Source: Lolium rigidum
Lineage: Eukaryota; Streptophyta; Magnoliopsida; Poales; Poaceae
NCBI RefSeq assembly: GCF_022539505.1
Contig: NC_061508.1
Location: forward strand, 68,953,754-69,017,753
Direction of reading: 5' to 3'
DNA length: 64,000 nt
Shown here: one piece after another, positions 12,261-24,029 of the stretch
Layout: every line of letters begins with the position of its first letter
Position numbering within the stretch: the first letter of the stretch is position 1
Program-made: the position numbers and the translations under genes
The notes under the pieces: generated by a model
The model's database searches: none
The model's input: the letters and a program-made list of their open reading frames with translations, nothing else
Told to the model about the DNA's origin: nothing

Positions 12261-14003
12261 CTCGCTTGTCCCCAAGCGAAGCCGAGCTCGATAAACAAGA
12301 CCACATGTTTATGGAGTGAAGAGTCGATAAATAAAATACGGACAAGAAGCATCATATTCATTTGCACAAGACATTCTAGTAAACAACTTCCTCATATAAC
12401 TCATCTCGAAATAAGTAAAGAGAAATCACAAGTAAAGGTGCATAAGAAATCATAATTGATGATGGCAAACTTTGTTCTTGGTCAGAGAACTACTAACGGA
12501 TTGTTCTTCTAAGCAAAGCTTTCATATTAGAATTTATAGCTGAGCCTTCATATTTAAGCATGACAATCTCTTCATAATCATTGATAACTTCAAAGTCATA
12601 TTCATTCAGATAAAATTGGTACTAAACAAGAAAGTATAAAAGACATGATTAGCTGAATCATAGCATAAATGATTGGTTCACAACAACTCAATTGCTTGCT
12701 TGAGATAGAGGGGAATAGGTTTACTGACTCAACATAAAAGTAAAAGATAGGCCCTTCGCAGAGGGAAGCAGGGATTAAATCATGTGCTAGAGCTTTTCAA
12801 GTTTTGAAATCATATAAAGAGAATAAAAGTAAGATTTTAAGAGGTGTTTTGTTGTTGTCAACGAATGGTAGCGGGCACTCTAACCCCCTTGCCAGACAAA
12901 CTCTCAAAGAGCGGCTCCCATTTTATTTAATTTTTGGGTGGCACTCCTTCCAACCTTTCTTTCACAAACCATGGCTAACCGAATCCTCGGGTGCCTGCCA
13001 ACAATCTCATACCATGAAGGAGTGCCTTTTTATTTTAGTTTTATTATGTTGACACTCCTCCCCACCTTTGCTTTCTCAAGCCATGGCTAACCGAATCCTT
13101 CGGGTGCCGTCCAACAATCACAACCCATGGAGGAGTGTCTATTTTGATTAATTACTTTGGGACTTGGGAATCCCGTTGCCGGCTCTTATTGCAAAGTTAT
13201 TGGATAAGCGGATGTGCCGCTAGTCCATTGGTGAAAGTTGCCCAACAAGATTGAAAGATAAAACACCACATACTTCCTCATGAGCTATTAAACATTGACA
13301 CAAATAAGGAGTAGTATAGTTTGAATTATTTAAAGGTAGCACATGAAGTATTTACTTGGAATGGCAGAAAATACCATGTAGTAGGTAGGTATGGTGGACA
13401 CAAATGGCATAGGTTTAGTCTAAGGTTATGGATGTATGAGAAGCATTCCCTCTCGATACAGGTATTTGGCTAGCAAGGTTTGATAGCAAGCATAAAGGTT
13501 GAGGGAAACAAACAAATATACATATGATAGAAACAATCATGCATCTTTCTCAAAAGCACAAGCAATTTTAACCTCAGAATACTAAGCATAGAGATAATAG
13601 AGTAATGTATCTAAGTGTATTTCTCTCTTCTAATTAAACATCAGGGTGTTGTTGCTATTGACCAATGCTAAGTTTGCCAAAACCAAATAGATTTACTTAA
13701 TGCTCCCAAAGTGATATCAATACTCATATCAAGAGTAATCATATAATGGAGATTGCAAACTAAAATAAGGTGTGCAAAAAGTAAATGATAAGACTTCTCA
13801 TTAATATTCCATAACGATAACTCACACCAATGGATACATAGATAACTAAGAGAGATACTTCCACATTGCATACTATTCTATATAATAACTTCCCTACTCA
13901 TGATATGACACTACTTGATAGTAAAAGATAAAGGTAATGATGTGATACCGCGGCACTCCCCAAGCTTGGAACAAACCAAGGGGATGCCAATACCGATGAT
14001 GAA
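12261..14003 (-). other. 3' non-coding region of element C with paired hairpins
   Basis: No supported ORF. It is homologous to the 3' non-coding parts of E (about 36900-37700) and in part of D (about 27800-28020, then 28650-28860). It carries two long inverted repeats: GGCACTCCTTC at 12940-12950 with GAAGGAGTGCC at 13016-13026, and GACACTCCTCC at 13051-13061 with GGAGGAGTGTC at 13129-13139. Confidence 0.75.
12940..13139 (-). repeat. Two tandem 11-bp-stem hairpins in element C
   Basis: Stem arms are perfect 11-bp complements about 65 nt apart. Between the two hairpins the arms differ in a paired way: GACACTCCTCC/GGAGGAGTGTC versus GGCACTCCTTC/GAAGGAGTGCC. Element E has the same two hairpins in the same order in element sense. 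Confidence 0.85.
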
Positions 14004-14506
14004 TTACTCCTTAGGTGATGGTGGTGAATCTTTGTCGTCATCGGACTTCCATGGAAGAGGCCCTCCATCAACAAAAGACATCTTGGTCTCCGGAAACCCG
14101 AAACTAGCAGCATGACCTATGCGCTTAAACCTGTTTTCATACTCACGAGTTTTGATTATGAACATCATAGAGTTGAGCTTGGAGTTTGTTGGTGGTGTCG
14201 TGAAGTGAGAAGATATCATCCCACGAGCTTTGCAGTCTCCTTCTTGTGTCCATCAATGAGTTCAGACACAATCTTGTGAAAGATATCCACTTCACGCTCA
14301 GCCATCTTCTTGTAGTTGAAAACCTCTTGTTCCAGCTTCTCCATCCTGGCTTCCAAGCTCCCTTCTCCCTTAGGACCCTGGACATCTTTGATCTGCAATT
14401 CTCCATCCACGAGCTGCAACTCTTTGGGGTGCATCTTCAGCTCGTTCATGTACGGGTTGACGACGTCCTCAAAGAAACTGTCCTTCTGAGTTCCCGACGA
14501 AGACAT
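14004..14506 (-). pseudogene. Post-pol coiled-coil ORF of element C (frameshifted)
   Basis: Reads from an ATG at 14506 (MSSSGTQKDSFF...). The first part to about 14216 is rich in Glu, Lys and Leu with heptad-like spacing (LEARMEKLEQEVFNYKKMAE), suggesting a coiled coil. The frame then shifts twice: LHDTTNKLQAQLYD near 14190 and YENRFKRIGHAASFG near 14120. It ends in a Pro/Ser/Asp tail near 14004. It stands where env-like ORFs stand in some Athila elements but shows no signal peptide or membrane segment. Function unknown. Similar hypothetical proteins are, to my recollection, common in Triticeae annotations; this was not checked. Confidence 0.6.
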
Positions 14507-14594
14507 GATGGATCTAGATCCGAAGCAGATCCTGGCAGAAAACAGCTCGAAACAAAACACGACGAGAAAACGATATTACGGACCTCCAGGGGTC

Positions 14595-14760
14595 CGGGGG
14601 ATTATATAGAAAATATTTTTACGACAAAAGGAAGATTCCAGGTCGAAAACGAGTCGGAAAGGGGCAACGAGGCGGCCAGACCATAGGTCGGCGCGGCCAA
14701 GGTGGGGCCCGCGCCGGCCTATGGTGGCACGCCCTCGTGCGTCTTTTCCACTCCGTTTCG
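14595..14760 (-). promoter_or_regulatory. Possible internal promoter for the post-pol ORF of C
   Basis: On minus, a GC-rich stretch (14760-14660, rich in GGCCGCGCC/GGGCCC motifs) is followed by TATATAAT (14608-14601), about 95 bp before the ATG at 14506. The arrangement resembles the U3 and TATA of the LTRs of D and E. No transcript evidence is available. Confidence 0.45.
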
Positions 14761-14846
14761 ATTCCGTAATTTTTCATATTTCCTAAAAACAGCAAAAATA
14801 ATGTTCGGAAAGGTAAACGCGGACTTTTTATTACCTATACTGTTAC

Positions 14847-17800
14847 CTATTCAAAGTCCAGTTCTGGCGGACTGTCAATTTGTCCTTTGATGAAGGCCTC
14901 CGGTGTTTCCACTTGAATAATATCAACATCAACATTATAAGAATCACCCGAGATATAATGCTTGAGTCTTTGTCCATTCACCACTTGTGTGGCATTGCCT
15001 TGGAGAGAGCTAATTTTAATTGCTCCCGAACGATACACCTCCTCAACAACATATGGTCCTTCCCACTTTGAGAGTAATTTCCACGCAAAGAATCTGAGAC
15101 GAGACCGATACAATAGAACTTGATCTCCAACATTAAATTCTCTTTTGATGATCCTTCTATCATGCCACTTCTTAACTTTTTCTTTAAAGAGTTTAGCATT
15201 TTCATAAGCTTCATTTCTCCATTCATCTAGAGAACTTAATTGCAACAACCTCTTATTACCGGCTAATTTAGGGTCTTTATTTAGTTCTCTAACAGCCCAA
15301 TAAGCTTTGTGCTCTAGTTCTAGAGGTAAATGACAAGCTTTTCCATAAACCATTTTATAAGGTGACATTCCCATAGGATTTTTATAAGCGAGTTCTATAA
15401 GCCCATAGTGCTTCTTTCAATTTGCTAGGCCAATTCTTTCTAGATTTATTAACGAGTCTTACCTAAGATAGCTTTAATCTCTCTATTTGATAATTCTACT
15501 TGACCACTAGTTTGAGGGTGATAAGCGAAGCAATTCTATGATTAATACCATACTTAGCAAGAGTTTTTCTAAAACCTCCATGAATAAAATGAGAACCTCC
15601 ATCGGTCATAATATATCTAGGTACTCCAAATCTAGGAAATATAATATCTACAAGCATTTTTATAGAGGTCTCACCATCGGCACTTTTTGTAGGTATAGCT
15701 TCTACCCATTTAGTAACATAATCAACGGCGACAAGTATATGAGTGTTACCGTCGCGAAGAAGGGAAAGGACCCATGAAGTCGAATCCCCAACAATCGAAT
15801 GGTTCAATAACAAGAGTATAATTCATAGGCATTTCATTGCGTCCGGAGATATTACCAACTCTTTGACATTCATCACAAGATAAAATAAATTTCCTTGCAT
15901 CTTTGAAGAGTGTTGGCCAATAAAAACCTGATTGTAGAACCTTCGCGCGGTTCGATCTCCAGCGTGATGTCCTCCATAAACACTTCCATGACATTTATTC
16001 AATATCTCCTGTTGTTCATATTCAGGAACACATCTTCGCATAATACCATCCACTCCTTCTTTATATAAGTGTGGGTCATCCCAAAAATAATGCCTCAAGT
16101 CATAAAAGAATTTCCTCCTTTCTTGAGCTGAAAAGGTTGGAGGCAAATACTTCGAAACAATAAAGTTAGCATAATCCGCATACCATGGGCTCTCTCGCGA
16201 GCTCACCTTTATTACAGCCAATTGTTCATTTGGAAAACTATCATTAACGGAACAGGATCATAAGCAATATTTTCCAATCTAGACAAATTATCAACAACGG
16301 GATTATCGAGCACCTTTCCTATCTATAATATGTAAATCAAATTCTTGCAACGAAGTACCCATCTAATAAGCCTTGGCTTAGCATCTTTCTTTGTCATAAG
16401 GTATCTAATTGCAGCATGATCGGTATGAATTGTAACTTTCGAATCAACAATATAGGGTCTAAACTTATCACAAGCAAAGACTACGACTAACAATTCCTTT
16501 TCGGTTGTAGCATAATTTCTTTGAGCAGCATCAAGAGTCTTACTAGCATAATGAATAACATTTAATTTTTTATCTACCCGCTGTCCAAGAACAGCGCCTA
16601 CAGATAAAATCACTAGCATCACACATAATTTCAAAAGGCAAATTCCAATCAGGAGGTTCGACTATAGGAGTAGTTGTTAAGGCTTTCTTTAGAGTTTCAA
16701 AAGCTTCCTTACAATCATCATCAAAAACAAAAGGTACATCTTTTTGAAGAAGATTAGTAAGAGGCTTTGAAATTTTAGAGAAATCTTTAATAAATCTCCT
16801 ATAAAACCCAAGCATGACCAAGAACACTACGAATACCTTTAACATCCCTCGGATAGGGCATCTTCTCAATTGCTTCGACTTTAGCTCTATCAACTTCAAT
16901 ACCTCTCTCGGAAATTTTATGTCCCAATACAATTCCTTCATTAACCATAAAGTGGCATTTCTCCCAATTAAGAACAAGGTTAGTTTCTTCACATCTCTCG
17001 CAAAACTTTATCGAGATTTCGCAGGCAATTATCAAAAGAATTTCCATAGACAGAAAAATCATCCATGAACACCTCTACAATACTTTCGCAAAAACCATGA
17101 AAAATAGCAGACATGCATCTTTGAAAAGTAGCGGGAGCATTACATAAACCAAAAGGCATACGCCTATAAGCATACGTTCCATAAGGACAAGTAAAAGTGG
17201 TTTTCTCTTGATCTTTAGCTTTAACGACAATTTGTGAAAACCCGAATAACCATCAAGAAAGCAAAAATGAGTATTTTTAGACAACCTCTCTAACATTTGA
17301 TCAATAAAGGGTAAAGGGTAATGATCTTTCTTAGTAACTTTATTAACTTTACGAAAATCAATGCACATTCTATAACCTACAACTATTCTTTGAGGAATAA
17401 GCTCATCATTATCATTAGGCACAACAGTCATTCCTCCCTTCTTAGGAACACAATGAACAGGACTAACCCATCTACTATCGGCAATAGGATATATAATACC
17501 AGCTTCAAGGAGTTTTAATACCTCGTTTCTTACCACTTCCTTCATCTTCGGAATTAGACGACGTTGATGTTCAACAACAGAGCTTTGCGTCTTCTTCCAT
17601 ATTAATAGCATGTTGGCAAATAGAAGGAGAAATCCCTTTCAAATCATCAAGAGTATAGCCAATAGCTCCTCGGTGTTTCTTCAATATTTCCAATAACCTT
17701 TCTTCCTCAATCTCTCGAAAGCTTAGAACTAATAATAACAGGATATATTTTCTTATCATCAATATGAGCATATTTAAGATTATCGGGTAAAGGCTTTAAA

Positions 17801-19571
17801 TCAAAAACAGGATCTTCCTTTGGTGGCGGTGTTGTACCCAAATCTTCCACCGGTAAATCATGCTTGAGAATAGGTTGGCGACGAAAAATTTCCTCAAGCT
17901 CATCTCTTTCTTTCCTAAAAGCTTCACTTTCACTATTCTCCAAATGTTGCTGCAAAGGATTATTAGGAACAAGAACAATAGATGCACACTTGCTCCATTT
18001 TAAAATCATTACTAGGCAAGTCGAGTTTTATAAGGAGTTTTGGTAAATTTAGAAAAGTTAAATTCATAAGGTTCACCAAGCAAATCTAGTCAATATTTTC
18101 TCTTTCTTACAATCTATAATAGCTCCACAAGTGTTTAGAAAAGGTCTACCAAAAATGATAGGACAATAATCACTAGCGGCGAGAACCAAGTACCAAAAAG
18201 TCGGCAGGATATTTAATCTTACCACATAGAACTTCCACATCCCGAACAATACCAATTGGAGAAATAGTTTCTCTATTAGCCGGATGAATAACCACATCAA
18301 TATCTTCAAGTTCACAAGAACCAATTTCGTGCATAATCTCCGTGTAAAGCTCATAAGGAATAGCACTAACACTTGCACCAATATCACATAAACCATAATA
18401 GCAATGATCACCAATTCTAACGGATAGCATAGGAACACTAACTTGTTTGGATTTATTAGGATGTGAAACAATATTAGAAGCATCTTCACGGAAAATAATA
18501 TGACCATCCTCCACATTTTCAGTCACAAGATCTTTAACTATTGCAACGACGAGGTTCAATTTTAATTTGTTCTTCGGGTTCTCTAGGTTTCTTTTCGCTT
18601 TTATTAACCGCACTAGATATGACAGAGTACTCCTTCATTTTAGCGGGGAAAGGAGTTTTTTCGATATAAGCTTCGGGAATAACATTATCAACGGTTTCAA
18701 CCACTACACATTTGTTTACGGATGAATCAATTTTATCTTTATACGGTTCATGATACTTATCAAAATTCTTCTTAGGCAGTTCATAATGAGAGGCAAAAGC
18801 TCTATAAAGATTTGCAACAACTTGGGAATCAAGACCATATGTAGCACTCATATTACGAAATTTATCGAGTATCCATAAAAGCTTCAATGCATTTATAATC
18901 ATAAATTATACCGATTCTCTATCTTTGTCGTTCTCCCATCCTTCGGTATTTTCTTGGATCCGATCAAGAAGGTCCCTTTTAAACTCTTCATTCTTGCGCG
19001 TAAATGATCCAGAACAAGAAGTATCCGAGCAAGGTCTTGTCTTGAAAAGAAAGTCTTGCATAGAAATTATCAATAATAACATTACCAGGAAGCTCATGAA
19101 TGGGGCATTTGAGCATTAAAGACTTCAATCTCCCCCAAGCTTGGGCAATACTCTCTCCATCATGAGGCCAGAAATTATATATGCGGTTCCGATCTTTGTG
19201 AATTTCACTTGGAGGATAAAATTTGGAATAGAATAAAGGCACAATGTCCTCCCAATCAATAGAATCACCATTCTTCGAGCAATTTATACCGGTGCGCCGC
19301 TTTACCGGACAGCGATATAGTGAATAGTTTCTTCCTAACTTCATTCATAGAAATACCTGCACATTTGAATAACCCGCATAATTCATGCAAAAACGAGTAA
19401 ATGATCACCAGGATGGACGGTTCCATCCCCTTCATAGCGGTTATCCATAACACGTTCAATAATTTTCATAGGTATTTTATATGGTACTACTTCCTCACCT
19501 GGCGCTTCATCCACTACCGTTGCGGTAGTAGTAGATTTCCCAAATAGAAATTGAAGAGAAGATCTCTCCAT
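14847..19571 (-). pseudogene. Element C gag-pol polyprotein (degenerate)
   Basis: Right to left: gag from MERSSLQF (19571) with the YKIPMKIIERVMDNRYEG block, continuing to about 18906; linker and protease with a DIGAS active site (about 18400); RT from about 17580 with FMDD near 17068-17057; RNase H with CDASD and [10 protein letters not shown] (16640-16330); integrase zinc region (CDECQRVGNISGR, about 15900-15840), DDE core with VDYVTKWVEAIP and TDGGSHF, and C-terminal region from about 15374 (KMVYGKACHLPLELEHKAYW) to 14847. It is fragmented by at least ten frameshifts or stops, so no active product is expected from this copy. Several of the breaks fall at single-base indels. Confidence 0.9.
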
Positions 19572-19657
19572 AATGATTTATAGCAGCGAGCGGAAATAAA
19601 ATCAGCACAACGAGTAAAGGTTTTCCTTACCAATTCCACTTACCAATAGCGCTTCAC

Positions 19658-19675
19658 TCCCCGGCAACGGCGCCG
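19658..19675 (-). promoter_or_regulatory. Primer binding site of element C (tRNA-Asp type)
   Basis: On minus the sequence is CGGCGCCGTTGCCGGGGA. The expected complement to the 3' end of plant tRNA-Asp is TGGCGCCGTTGCCGGGGA, so one mismatch. D and E carry the perfect form. Confidence 0.85.
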
Positions 19676-19686
19676 GAAAATAGTCT

Positions 19687-21200
19687 TGATGACCCACAAG
19701 TATAGGGGGTGTATCGCAAGTATCTTCGATAAGTAAGAATGTCGATCCCAACGAGGAGCGAAGGTGTTGGCAGCAGTTTCGATGAAGGATTCACCGTAAA
19801 TGCTCACAGACAAGTATTCGGGGGGTTTTGATATTTCGGATAAATAAAGTACAAGTAAATAAAATGCGAGAGAAATAATTGCAGCGAGTGGCCCAATCCT
19901 TTTTAGCACAAAGGACAAGCCGGTTTGATTACTTATAATGACCAAACGTTCCCGAGGACACACGGGGATTTTAGTCTAGTGCTTTCGCTACATACAGTCG
20001 ATTAATCTTCATTGTTTTGATAAGTGTTGTGTGGGTGAACCTATGCTAATGCACCGCCCTTCCTAGGACTAATACATACTTGTGATTATACCCCTTGCAA
20101 GCATCCGCAACTACAAGAAAGTAATTAAGATAAATCTAACCACGAGCCTTAAACTCGAGATCCTGCGATCCCTCCTGCATCGATATACTAACGGGGGCTT
20201 AGGTTTCGTCACTCCGGCAACCCCGCAATTAGCAACCGAATACAAGATGCACTCCCCTAGGCCCATAAATGGTGAAGTGTCGTGTAGTCGACGTTCACAC
20301 GACACCACTAGAAGAATGACACCACAACTTAAATATCATAACATTGAATATTACTCAACCATAATTCACTACTAGCATTTAGACTTCACCCATGTCCTCA
20401 AGAACTAAACGAACTACTCACGAGACATCATATGGAATACAATCAGAGGTGATATGATGATGAATAGCAATCTGAACATAAACCCTGGTTCAATGGTTTC
20501 ACTCAATAGCATCTACAACAAGTATAGAATAACACCGGGAGAGTTTCCCCTATCAAACAATCAAGATTTAACCCGAATTGCTACAGCGATGACGAGGTGC
20601 AGCGGTGGTGATGGCGGTGTAGATGGTGGAGATGATGATGATGATGATGGAGATGATGTCCCGCTCGATGACGATGGCGATGGCGTCGATTTCCCCCTCC
20701 GGGAGGGAATTTCCCCGGCGGATTCCTGCCCGCCGGAGAGCTCTTTTCTCTCTGGTGTTCTCCGCCCCGCAGAGGCGGCTGTAACCCTTCGTGAGGATCC
20801 CTCTGTGGCTTAGGTTTTCGGGACGAAGGAGTACGCGAAGAAAAGGAGGCGAAAGGGGCTGTGGGGCCCCCAGAGCACAGGGTGGCGCGGCCAGGCCTTG
20901 GGCCGCGCCGCCCTGTGGTCTGGGCCCACGATGGCTCCTCTCTCGCTCCCTCTTTTGGCTCCCTCCGTCATCCGGAAAAATAGGAATTTTCGTGAAATTC
21001 CCTTCCACGATTGATCTTCCGAAATAATGCGTTCGACGGCGCTTTTTCCAGCAGAATCTCGGCTCCGGTGCTTGATCCTCCAATAATGATGAAACATGCA
21101 AAATAGATGAAATAACATAAGTATTGTATCCCAATATGAAATATATCAATGAATAACAGCAAATTATGATACAAAATAGTGATGCAAATTGGACGTATCA
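19687..21200 (-). repeat. Right LTR of element C (5' LTR in element sense)
   Basis: 1514 bp copy of 10730-12242. Differences from the left copy concentrate where one has CTG or CAG and the other CCG, CGG, TCG, CTCG or CGAG. Confidence 0.92.
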
Positions 21201-22429
21201 CCTGCCACAAGAGCGACGATGCGTCACATATTGCTAACCTGTTTTTCAGGGAGATTGTACGTCTACATGGAGTTCCAAAGACTATTGTTTCTGATCGTGA
21301 CGTGAAGTTTATGAGCTACTTCTGGAAGACGCTTTGGAGAAAGTTGGGGACGAAGCTGCTGTTCAGCACTACTTGTCATCCCCAAACTGATGGTCAAACT
21401 GAAGTGGTGAATAGAACATTGTCACAACTGTTGAGATCCATGATCAAGAAGAACCTGAAGGAGTGGGAAGAGTGTTTGCCGCATGTGGAGTTTGCTTATA
21501 ACACGGCGGTACATTCTACCACAGAGCTATGTCCTTTTGAGGTGGTGTATGGTTTCAAACCCATTACTCCACTTGACTTGTTGCCTTTGCCCATACATGA
21601 GAGAGTTAATATGGAGGCATCCAAGAGGGCAGATTTTGTGAAGAAGATTCATGTGAAGACTAAAGAGTTGATTGAAAAGAAAGGCAAGAGCAATGCTGCA
21701 AGGATGAATAAGAAGCGCAAGGAGATGTTGTTCAAGCCTGGTGATTTGGTCTGGGTACATTTTCGCAAGGATAGGTTCCCGAAGCTAAGGAAGTCTAAGT
21801 TGAAGCCTCGTGGTGATGGTCCTTACAAAGTGCTTGCCAAGATCAATGATAATGCATACTCGATAGATCTTCCAGAGGATGAGTTTGGTGTCAGTAATTC
21901 TTTCAATGTTGCTGATTTGACACCATATGACGAAGAAGACCTTGGAGCGTCGGGGTCGACGCCTTTTGAAGGGGGGGGAGATGATGAGGACATCCCTACC
22001 TCACTACTACCTCCGTCATTACCAATCGAAGATGAACCTGCTGTGAAGCTCAAGTCCAACGAAGTCAGGATTGGACCAATGACACGAGCTCGTGCGAAGC
22101 TACTTAAACAACAGGTGAACTTGTTTCTAAACGATACTTTGATTGATGAGAACTTTATACTACCTAAGTCCTATTACTTATGCATCATCAGGTATCAAGA
22201 GGAGACGAGCATCGCACGAGGAGAGGAGCAGCTGGACATGAAGACGGACGTCAAGATGGCCGTGAAGGCTGGACATGGAGCTGGACATGAAGATATCTCA
22301 TGGACGCGCGAGGGAGGAGCGGGAGGCATGCGCGAGAGGAGAAGACGACGTCCAGGCCGGTCCAGAACCCGGTCAGACCGGCCACCAGACCGGACCGCCC
22401 GGTTCCTGGTCCGGTCGACCGGTCGCTAA
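21201..22429 (+). pseudogene. Element B pol, last part (integrase core, C-terminal tail running into the LTR)
   Basis: Continues the integrase of B after the C insertion: [40 protein letters not shown], the GDLVWVHFRKDRFPK region and FNVADLTPYDEED. The purine tract is crossed in frame and translation continues about 450 bp into the 3' LTR, through GPMTRARAKLLKQQ, ending at 22429 in an Arg-rich stretch coded by the CCGG-rich region. No break is seen in this part. Overlap of integrase coding with the 3' LTR is known for CRM-clade elements, which supports the placement. Confidence 0.88.
21968..21981 (+). promoter_or_regulatory. Polypurine tract of element B
   Basis: gaaggggggggaga directly before the 3' LTR start TGATGAGG. 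It is also translated as part of pol. Confidence 0.85.
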
Positions 22430-23047
22430 CCGGCCGCCAACCGGAGGAAGCCCCTCGTACCGGACGAAAACCGGAAACCTCGCAGATTTCCGGATGCCGA
22501 CCGGTTGACCGGACCACAGACCGGACCGGCCGGTCCACAGCCCGGTCGACCGGATTCCAGACCGGACCGGTCCGAGTCCGTCTCGACCAGATCTATTGCG
22601 GGTCGGTTATTTTCGTACTTTTTGGACTCGAGGTCGTCCCAGACGCCTATATAAGTCCCTGGGACGCCCCACAAGTTGCTTTAGACCACGTTTAAGATAA
22701 ACCCTAGTTCTTAGTTGTTTGCTCTGCAAAACTATTGAATTCCCTACACCATATTGCTCGGATATTGTGTAGATCCTGTTTAAGTCTTGTGTGATCTGCT
22801 GTTCCATTGGGAATTAGACGGTTGCAACTTACCGCTTCGTGGTCGGCGGCTACGTGCGCAAGTGTGTGGAGTTGCGAATATCTTGCGGGGTTGAGAGCCG
22901 TTGCATCCGGCGACAGGGACCAATTGAGAGATCTCGTTGCGTCATACAAGTTATCATCCACTACATCGTCGTGTTTCTCCGCTGCCATCACCCCGTGATC
23001 ATCATCACCACCGTTGCTTACTGAGAAGATCGGGCCACCCCTTATCA
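21982..23047 (+). repeat. 3' LTR of element B
   Basis: 1066 bp, one base longer than the 5' copy (extra g near 22597). Ends CCCCTTATCA and is followed by the ccttg duplication. TATATAA at 22648-22654. Confidence 0.92.
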
Positions 23048-23172
23048 CCTTGGCCCCGTTCGCTCAATTCATGTCGCATCTCATTGCGAAGAGCTTCATA
23101 CTCCCTCCAAGAAACAATATCAGCTCCATCCTTCTGTTTCTGGTTAACAAGTTTAGCATCACTAGAAGACAT
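23048..23172 (-). pseudogene. Gag N-terminus of element A
   Basis: ATG at 23172 on minus begins MSSSDAKLVNQ, with SWREYEALRNEM matching IWREYEGLRDHL in the gag of B. After 23048 the frame continues at 4833 on the other side of B, giving an uninterrupted ELSERGQGLNDDIEK across the healed site. Confidence 0.88.
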
Positions 23173-24029
23173 GGTTAGTAGGTTAGTGCACTAAAACAAA
23201 TATCTGTGGTGGTACTCTCACAACTCACTCAAAACTGATAAGAAAAGGTAATCTTACCGCTCCAAAGTGAATTAGTATTGCTTACCACTTGGATTGACAA
23301 CTAGTGCACGGATGTAGCGAAGCGAATATCAAGGGTATAAGAACAATCACACGACAAAGCAGGATATATGTGGGGATGTAGGTAGGCTACCTATTTGCAC
23401 CAATAACAAGCTTTAGCGCTGACCGTAGAACAACCAAATGATACTCACACAAGGCGATAAATGTGGCAATGCAACTATATGGATGAACAGGTTGTAATGC
23501 ACTCGAGAGACACTAGCAAAGCTAAACGAAACAAGCACAAGATTGCTCAACTACGGGTGCAGAAAAGTAAACTAGGGCTTCACTTGATCTCTTACTAGCA
23601 CTTCACCTTTTTTTTGATTTTCTTTGTATCACACGCATCACTTGTAGCTCTTTTTGCTTCTTTTCTATTTTTTTTTTGATTTTATGACTCTACTCTTTGT
23701 AACACAGCCAACAAAATATCAAAGCACCAAAACCCTAACGAGCAGCCTGTCGAGCGGTAAAACTAGTCTCTTTTGGGAAAATTCCTAGTCACATATATCG
23801 AAAGGCTATGTCTATGGTTGGGAACAAGCAAACTGTACGCTATGTGGACTCAAAGCAACAAAACTGGAAACAAGATGATAGCTACCCTCAAACCCTAGAC
23901 AATCTAATAGATGGAAGAAAAAGATACGCAAAAACAACTACGAAAAGCAACTAAAATAGGAAATTGATGCAATCTAAAGGCTATGGCAAACCCTAACCCT
24001 AATATTTTTGGCATTTTTGGATAGGAAAC
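23173..24029 (-). other. Leader of element A
   Basis: Minus-strand homologue of the B leader, including the telomere-box AAACCCTAACCCTAA (plus sense, 23988-24002) and the A-rich stretch. Its last 5 bp on the right, gaaac (24025-24029), are the left target duplication of D. Confidence 0.8.

Larger units (their letters stand above)
10730..21200 (-). mobile_element. Element C: Athila-like Ty3/gypsy retrotransposon
   Basis: A 10.5-kb complete element inserted in the integrase gene of B, with its genes on the minus strand. LTRs are 10730-12242 and 19687-21200, starting TGATGACCCACAAG and ending GGACGTATCA on the plus strand. The primer site next to the right LTR matches tRNA-Asp at 17 of 18 positions. 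The purine tract next to the left LTR reads AAGCTTGGGGGAGT on minus. Gag, protease, RT, RNase H and integrase run from 19571 to 14847, followed by a coiled-coil ORF and 1.8 kb of non-coding DNA. Athila placement is inferred from integrase and Gag wording, the tRNA-Asp primer and the extra post-pol ORF. The LTRs differ at about two dozen sites, nearly all of one odd type. Confidence 0.92.
4839..23047 (+). mobile_element. Element B: CRM-like Ty3/gypsy retrotransposon, interrupted by C
   Basis: A full-length plus-strand element flanked by ccttg duplications. Order: 5' LTR 4839-5903, tRNA-Met-type primer site 5907-5916, long leader to 6856, gag-pol 6857-10729, element C (10730-21200), end of pol 21201-22429, purine tract 21968-21981, 3' LTR 21982-23047. 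The two LTRs start TGATGAGG and end CTTATCA, and differ at about a dozen sites by eye, so it is fairly young. Without C it is about 7.7 kb. It belongs to the same family as the element A it landed in. Confidence 0.92.

Noticed and set aside
11497..12345. ORFs in the LTRs of C, including Asp-rich frames over a GAT repeat
   Set aside because: They lie in both LTR copies, have low-complexity content and differ in length between copies through indels. No coding support.
14004..14506. Envelope gene in element C
   Set aside because: The position fits env-like ORFs of Athila elements, but no signal peptide, transmembrane segment or cysteine pattern is seen. Described only as a coiled-coil ORF.
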